From Pseudacidovorax sp. (lineage in GTDB: Bacteria > Pseudomonadota > Gammaproteobacteria > Burkholderiales > Burkholderiaceae_C), in assembly GCF_017991995.1 (NCBI RefSeq), contig NZ_JAGOPN010000002.1, positions 372,001-436,000 on the forward strand: a DNA stretch of 64,000 nucleotides. Direction: 5' to 3'. The notes beneath the pieces are model-generated. The model was not told the DNA's origin, did no database searches, and saw only the letters and a list, made by a program, of their open reading frames with translations. Both the position numbers and the translations under genes were made by a program. Numbering within the stretch: the first letter of the stretch is position 1; every line of letters starts with the position of its first letter. Shown here piece by piece: positions 58,255-64,000 of this stretch.

Positions 58255-59713
58255 CCTGGGCCGGGTTGGCCTTGCCCTTGCTCTCCTTCATCACCTGGCC
58301 GACCAGGGCGTTGAAGGCCTTTTCCTTGCCGGCGCGGTATTCGGCGATGTTCTTCTCGTTCTTCGCGAGCACGTCGTCCACGATCTTCTCCAGCGCGCCG
58401 GTGTCGTTCATCTGCTTGAGGCCCTTGGCCTCGATGACGGCATCGACCGACTCGCCTTCGCCGCTCCAGAGTGCGTCGAAGACCTGGCGGGCGGCGTTGT
58501 TGGAGATCGTGCCGTCGCCGATGCGGCCGATCAGCTGCGCCAGCTGGGCGGGCTTGACCGGCGCGGCGTCGATGGCCGTCTCCTGCGTGTTCAGGCGCTT
58601 GGCGATCTCGCCCGACAGCCAGTTGCTGGCCAGCTTGGGCGTGGCGCCCGCGGCCACGGCGGCATCGAAGTAGGCCGCGTGCGCCGGGCTCTGCGTGAGC
58701 TGCGTCGCGTCGTAGTCGGTCAGGCCGAAGTCGCGCACATAGCGCTCGGCCATCGCACGCGGCAGCTCGGGCATCTGCGCCTTCACCGCATCGACCCAGT
58801 CGCGTCCGATCACCAGCGGCGGCAGGTCGGGGTCGGGGAAGTAGCGGTAGTCGGCCGCGTCTTCCTTGGTGCGCATGGCCCGCGTCTCGCCCGTGTCGGG
58901 GTCGAACAGCACCGTGGCCTGCTGGATGGCGTGACCGTCCTCGATCTGCTCGATCTGCCAGCGGATCTCGAAGTCGATCGCCTGCTGCATGAAGCGGAAG
59001 CTGTTGAGGTTCTTGATCTCGCGGCGCGTGCCCAGCGGCTGGCCCGGTCGGCGCACCGACACGTTGGCGTCGCAGCGGAAGGACCCTTCCTGCATGTTGC
59101 CGTCGCAGATGCCGATCCAGGTCACGATCTTGTGCAACTCGCGCGCATAGGCCACGGCCTCGGCGGAGGAGCGGATGTCGGGCTCGGTCACGATTTCCAG
59201 CAGCGGCGTGCCGGCGCGGTTGAGGTCGATGCCCGACTGGCCGACGAAGTCCTCGTGCAGCGACTTGCCGGCGTCTTCTTCGAGGTGGGCGCGCACCAGG
59301 CGCACGGTCTTGAGTTCCTCGCCCAGCCAGAAGCTGACCGAGCCGCCCTGCACGACCGGAATCTCGTACTGGCTGATCTGGTAGCCCTTGGGCAGGTCGG
59401 GGTAGAAGTAGTTCTTGCGCGCGAAGATGCTGCGCGGCGCGATGGTGCTGCCCAGCGCCAGGCCCAGGCGGATGGCGCGCTCGACGGCGCCGCGGTTCAT
59501 CACCGGCAGCGTGCCGGGCAGGGCCAGGTCCACGGCGCAGGCCTGCGTGTTGGGCTCGGCGCCGAAGGCGGTGGGCGCGCGGCTGAAGATCTTGCTCTCG
59601 GTGGAGAGCTGCGCATGCGTCTCGAAGCCGATGACGACTTCATAGCCCTGCACCAGCGGGCCGGTGGGGCGGCCCTCCTGGGCGGCGGCGAAGGTGTTGG
59701 TCTCGGTGCTCAT
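58220..59713 (-). CDS. gatB: Asp-tRNA(Asn)/Glu-tRNA(Gln) amidotransferase subunit B
   Basis: A 497-residue GatB. The N-terminal catalytic half begins [20 protein letters not shown] (about residues 24-43), with the metal-binding [10 protein letters not shown] segment and the [12 protein letters not shown]-like [16 protein letters not shown] near 240. The C-terminal YqeY-like tail binds tRNA. It kinases and amidates Asp- or Glu-tRNA with ammonia channelled from GatA. It follows gatA after one base on the same strand. Confidence 0.96.
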   Translation of the reverse strand: MSTETNTFAAAQEGRPTGPLVQGYEVVIGFETHAQLSTESKIFSRAPTAFGAEPNTQACAVDLALPGTLPVMNRGAVERAIRLGLALGSTIAPRSIFARKNYFYPDLPKGYQISQYEIPVVQGGSVSFWLGEELKTVRLVRAHLEEDAGKSLHEDFVGQSGIDLNRAGTPLLEIVTEPDIRSSAEAVAYARELHKIVTWIGICDGNMQEGSFRCDANVSVRRPGQPLGTRREIKNLNSFRFMQQAIDFEIRWQIEQIEDGHAIQQATVLFDPDTGETRAMRTKEDAADYRYFPDPDLPPLVIGRDWVDAVKAQMPELPRAMAERYVRDFGLTDYDATQLTQSPAHAAYFDAAVAAGATPKLASNWLSGEIAKRLNTQETAIDAAPVKPAQLAQLIGRIGDGTISNNAARQVFDALWSGEGESVDAVIEAKGLKQMNDTGALEKIVDDVLAKNEKNIAEYRAGKEKAFNALVGQVMKESKGKANPAQVNALLKARLGG

Positions 59714-59714
59714 C

Positions 59715-61205
59715 TCAGAAGCCGGTGGGCGTGCGTTGGTGCCAGTCGGTGGCCTGCTGGAAGCGGTGGGCGGCGTTCAGCAGCCGGCCTTCGGCGAAGT
59801 AGTTGCCGATCAGCTGCAGGCCCACGGGCATGCCGCCGTCGAAGCCGCAGGGCAGCGAGAGGCCCGGCAGGCCGGCCAGCGAGCCGGGCAGGGTGAAGAT
59901 GTCGGCCAGGTAGTCGGCCACGGGGTCGTCGCTGTGCGCGCCGATGGCCCAGGCCACGGTGGGCGCGGCGGGGCCGGCGATGACGTCGCAGTCGCGGAAG
60001 GCCGCCTGGAAGTCGTCCGCGATCATCCGGCGCACCTTCTGCGCCTGCAGGTAGTAGGCGTCGTAATAGCCGTGCGAGAGCACGTAGGTGCCGATCATGA
60101 TGCGGCGCTTGACCTCGTCGCCGAAGCCTTCGGCGCGGGTCTTCATGTACATCTCGGCCAGGTCCTTGTACTGGCTGGCGCGGTGGCCGAACTTCACGCC
60201 GTCGAAGCGGCTGAGGTTGGAGCTGGCCTCGGCCGCGGCAATGATGTAGTAGACGGGAATGGCCAGCTCGGTGCGCGGCAGGCTCACTTCGACGCGGCGG
60301 GCGCCCAGCTTCTCGTACTCGGCCAGGGCGGCCTCGATGGCGGCGCGCACGCCAGGCGCCACGCCCTCGCCCAGGAATTCCTTGGGCACGCCGATGCGCA
60401 GGCCGTCGAGCGAGCCGGTCAGCCCCTGCGAGAAGTCCTCGGCCGGGCGGTCCAGCGAGGTGGAGTCGCGGTCGGGGTCGGGCCCGCACATGGCCGACAG
60501 CAGCAGGGCGCAGTCCTCGGCCGAGCGGGCCATGGGGCCGGCCTGGTCCAGGCTGGAGGCGAAGGCGATCATGCCGTAGCGGCTGGCGCGGCCGTAGGTG
60601 GGCTTGATGCCGGTGATGCCGCAGAAGCTGGCCGGCTGGCGGATCGACCCACCGGTGTCGGTGCCGGTGGCGGCGGGCGCCAGGCCGGCGGCCACGGCCA
60701 CGGCGCTGCCGCCGGAGGAGCCGCCGGGCACGCGCGCCGTGTCCCAGGGGTTGCGCACGGGCACGGGCTGGTCGGCGCCGACCGCGGGCACCGCCACGTT
60801 CTGGTTGGACGAGCCCATGGCGAATTCGTCGCAGCTGAGCTTGCCCAGCGTGACCATGCCGGCCTCGCCCAACTTGCGCACCACGGTGGCGTCGAAGGGC
60901 GACTGGTAGCCGGCCAGCATGCGCGAACCCGCGGTGCTGGGCCAGCCGGTGGTCACGAAGATGTCCTTGTGGGCGACGGGCACGCCGGCCAGCGGGCCGG
61001 CGCTGCCGGCCGCGATGGCTGCGTCGGCGGCGCGGGCCTGGGCGAGCGTCGCGTCTTCATCGACGGCCACGAAGGCGCCCAGGTCCTGCCGGGCGGCCAT
61101 GCGGCCCAGGAAGTGCTGGGCGGTCTCCACGGCAGAGACTTCGCGGGCGGCCAGGGCGCGGGCCAGGTCGGCCACACCACGTTGGTGCAGGTCGGGCGCG
61201 CTCAT
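59715..61205 (-). CDS. gatA: Asp-tRNA(Asn)/Glu-tRNA(Gln) amidotransferase subunit A
   Basis: A 496-residue amidase-signature glutaminase that supplies ammonia to GatB. The triad is Lys80 ([12 protein letters not shown]), Ser163 (in GGSSGGSA) and Ser187 ([19 protein letters not shown]). The start at 61205 overlaps the gatC stop by four bases (61202-61205). A much longer open frame in the same register continues through the antisense of mreB and mreC but has no homology there and is not used. GatA is a paralogue of AtzE and AtzF in this window. Confidence 0.96.
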   Translation of the reverse strand: MSAPDLHQRGVADLARALAAREVSAVETAQHFLGRMAARQDLGAFVAVDEDATLAQARAADAAIAAGSAGPLAGVPVAHKDIFVTTGWPSTAGSRMLAGYQSPFDATVVRKLGEAGMVTLGKLSCDEFAMGSSNQNVAVPAVGADQPVPVRNPWDTARVPGGSSGGSAVAVAAGLAPAATGTDTGGSIRQPASFCGITGIKPTYGRASRYGMIAFASSLDQAGPMARSAEDCALLLSAMCGPDPDRDSTSLDRPAEDFSQGLTGSLDGLRIGVPKEFLGEGVAPGVRAAIEAALAEYEKLGARRVEVSLPRTELAIPVYYIIAAAEASSNLSRFDGVKFGHRASQYKDLAEMYMKTRAEGFGDEVKRRIMIGTYVLSHGYYDAYYLQAQKVRRMIADDFQAAFRDCDVIAGPAAPTVAWAIGAHSDDPVADYLADIFTLPGSLAGLPGLSLPCGFDGGMPVGLQLIGNYFAEGRLLNAAHRFQQATDWHQRTPTGF

Positions 61206-61501
61206 TCGATCACCTTCGGCACGAGGAACAGGCCGTTCTCGACGGCGGGGGCGCTCTTCTGGTTGGCCTCGCGCTGGTTGGGCTCGGTGGCCGCGTCGTC
61301 GCGCAGGCGAAGGACGATGTCCTCGATGGCGGAGACGGGGTGCGACAGCGGCTCGACCCCGGTGGTGTCCACGGCGCGCATGCGCTCGACGAGGTCGAAG
61401 AAACCATTGATCTGGCCGCGCAGGCGTTCGCTTTCTTCGGGCGCCAGCGCCAGCCGCGCCAGCGACGCGATGCGCGCGGTATCGGTGGTGGAGAGAGACA
61501 T
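61202..61501 (-). CDS. gatC: Asp-tRNA(Asn)/Glu-tRNA(Gln) amidotransferase subunit C
   Basis: A 99-residue GatC that wraps around GatA and GatB. It has the helix [20 protein letters not shown] and the strand segment [18 protein letters not shown] before the [12 protein letters not shown]-terminal tail typical of GatC. The start at 61501 was chosen over a methionine 17 codons upstream. First gene of gatCAB, divergent from mreB across 232 bases, in which no other gene is seen. Confidence 0.94.
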   Translation of the reverse strand: MSLSTTDTARIASLARLALAPEESERLRGQINGFFDLVERMRAVDTTGVEPLSHPVSAIEDIVLRLRDDAATEPNQREANQKSAPAVENGLFLVPKVIE

Positions 61502-61556
61502 CGGAAAAACCCAGAGAGCAGGCGCCCCGTTTGCATGCAGAAGGGCCTGCAAGTAG

Positions 61557-62777
<1,221 letters not shown>

Positions 62778-62794
62778 GCCAGGACTGTGTTCGC

Positions 62795-62826
62795 AGGCCG
62801 GCCCGGTTGCACGGGCCGGCCTTTTT
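62795..62826 (+). terminator. Intrinsic terminator/attenuator between mreB and mreC
   Basis: AGGCCGGCCCG (62795-62805) pairs perfectly with CGGGCCGGCCT (62812-62822), loop gttgca, followed by a T-run (62822-62826). It lies 17 bases after the mreB stop, before mreC. Partial termination here would make mreB mRNA more abundant than mreCD mRNA. Confidence 0.82.
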
Positions 62827-62865
62827 GCCATATAGACGCCCAGCCATTCCGCAAGGTCCGACCCC

Positions 62866-63981
62866 ATGCCGCTCGGCACGCTCGACCGCTCCGCGCCGCC
62901 CCTGTTCAACCAGGGGCCGTCCGCGCTGTCGCGCTTCGTCTTCTGCAGCGCGCTGGCCGTCTTCCTGATGGTGGCCGATGCGCGCTTCGACGTGGTGGCG
63001 CCGGTGCGCACGGCGCTCGGCACGCTGCTGTTCCCGCTGCAGTGGGCGGTGCTCAAGCCGGTGCAGTGGGTGTCGGCCACCAACCGGCAGTTCGAGGACC
63101 TGGCCACCGCCCAGCGCAACGAGGCGGAGGCCCGGCGCCGGCTGGTGCTGCAGTCCGAACGGGCCAGCCAGGCCGATGCGCTCGCGCGCGAGAACGCCCG
63201 CCTGCGCACGCTGCTGGAACTGCGGCAGAACGCACCCACGCCCGGCCGCGCCGCCGAGGTGCTGTATGACGCCGCCGACCCGTACACCCGCAAGGTCGTC
63301 ATCGACCAGGGCCAGGTGCATGGCATCGCCGCGGGCTCGCCGGTGATCGACGAGCAGGGCGTGCTGGGCCAGGTGACGCGGGTGATGGCCTTTTCGAGTG
63401 AGGTGACGCTGGTGATCGACCGCGACCTGTCCATCCCCGTGCAGAACACGCGCACGGGTGCGCGCAGCGTGGCCTTCGGCGATGCCGGTCCGCACAGCGC
63501 GGGCATGGAGCTGCGCTTCACCGCCGCCAACGCCGACGTGCGCGAGGGCGACCTGCTCTCCACCAGCGGCGTGGACGGTGTCTACCCCGCGGGCCTGCCG
63601 GTGGCGCGCGTGGACCGCATCGACCGCCGGGCCGACACCGCCTTCGCGCGCATCCACTGCGTACCGCTGGCCCGCGTCGGCGCGGCGCGCTACGTGATGG
63701 TGCTCACGCCCGTGGGCGAGGCGCCGCCCGTGGTCCGGCCCAGCCCTGCGGCCGCGACGGGCGACGCGCGCAAGTCCGACCGGCCGGGCCGCAGGAACGA
63801 CACGCCCGCCTCCACCATGCCCGCTCCGGCCAGTCGGCCCGGTACGCCGGCAGCGTCCCCCGCGCCAACGGCGCCGGCGACCTCTGCGGCACCCAGGGTC
63901 GCCGCGCCGGCACCGGCGCCCGCCCAGGCGCCGCGCGCTTCGACGAGCCGCCCACCGGCGGCAGGAGGCGCCGCGCCATGA
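62866..63981 (+). CDS. mreC: Rod shape-determining protein MreC
   Basis: A 371-residue MreC. An N-terminal membrane anchor ([20 protein letters not shown], about 22-41) is followed by a coiled coil ([20 protein letters not shown]) and the two-lobed beta domain with [20 protein letters not shown] and [20 protein letters not shown]. The last 90 residues are a low-complexity Pro/Ala tail. MreC assembles the periplasmic side of the elongasome. It overlaps mreD by four bases (63978-63981). Confidence 0.95.
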   Translation: MPLGTLDRSAPPLFNQGPSALSRFVFCSALAVFLMVADARFDVVAPVRTALGTLLFPLQWAVLKPVQWVSATNRQFEDLATAQRNEAEARRRLVLQSERASQADALARENARLRTLLELRQNAPTPGRAAEVLYDAADPYTRKVVIDQGQVHGIAAGSPVIDEQGVLGQVTRVMAFSSEVTLVIDRDLSIPVQNTRTGARSVAFGDAGPHSAGMELRFTAANADVREGDLLSTSGVDGVYPAGLPVARVDRIDRRADTAFARIHCVPLARVGAARYVMVLTPVGEAPPVVRPSPAAATGDARKSDRPGRRNDTPASTMPAPASRPGTPAASPAPTAPATSAAPRVAAPAPAPAQAPRASTSRPPAAGGAAP

Positions 63982-64000
63982 TCATGCGCCCCGGCCAGGA
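63978..64000 (+). CDS. mreD: Start of mreD, cut by the window edge
   Basis: An ATG overlapping the mreC stop (ATGA) opens a frame of only seven codons, MIMRPGQ, before the window ends. The position and overlap are exactly where mreD lies in Comamonadaceae, and the opening resembles their MreD. Too short for direct proof. Confidence 0.6.

Overview
The window is a high-GC (about 70%) bacterial chromosome segment, almost certainly from a betaproteobacterium of the order Burkholderiales and probably the family Comamonadaceae (Variovorax/Xenophilus-like). This follows from the housekeeping genes and their order (gatCAB divergent from mreBCD, purEK next to a Sua5-type tsaC, xth divergent from pyrE) and from two Bug-type tricarboxylate-transporter binding proteins. 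No rRNA, tRNA, CRISPR array or insertion sequence was seen.

Layout. 1-10.6 kb is core and general metabolism: a truncated EamA exporter with a DeoR regulator, nudK, dacB, a small low-GC islet with a DUF3892 gene, tsaC-purK-purE, a thioredoxin/TPR co-chaperone, and several hydrolases. 10.2-17.5 kb looks like a small aromatic-acid catabolic locus: VOC dioxygenase-like protein, FAD monooxygenase, IclR regulator, FAH-family hydrolase and a Bug protein on the minus strand, with a second Bug protein and a quinone oxidoreductase divergent on the plus strand. 17.5-19.6 kb is an Rrf2 / flavin reductase / methyltransferase operon.

The main accessory content is a large nitrogen-scavenging cluster in two blocks. 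Block A (19.74-34.09 kb, plus strand) starts with a consensus sigma-54 promoter and carries allophanate hydrolase (atzF), a taurine/nitrate-type ABC importer, the 1-carboxybiuret hydrolase pair atzG-atzE, a nucleoside-type (BMP family) ABC importer interleaved with formamidase (amiF) and biuret hydrolase (biuH), a second cysteine hydrolase that could act on triuret, and a GntR regulator. Block B (42.32-56.0 kb) has two divergent regulators (LysR, XRE), an alpha/beta hydrolase, two ABC binding proteins, a third cysteine hydrolase behind a second sigma-54-like promoter, an SDR, a dihydroorotase/hydantoinase-like enzyme, a cyanuric acid amidohydrolase (atzD family), a complete second taurine-type ABC importer, an AtzA-type metal-dependent deaminase and a DUF3830 protein. 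Together the blocks encode a full route from cyanuric acid through carboxybiuret or biuret to allophanate, CO2 and ammonia, plus extra hydrolases that imply an additional N-heterocycle feeding the route. The blocks are separated by 34.1-42.2 kb of apparently unrelated genes (thiolase, aldo/keto reductase, SDRs, a GlxA-type regulator, a zinc alcohol dehydrogenase, LysR).

From 56 kb on the window returns to the core genome: xth, pyrE, a DUF4124 protein, gatB-gatA-gatC, mreB, mreC and the first codons of mreD.
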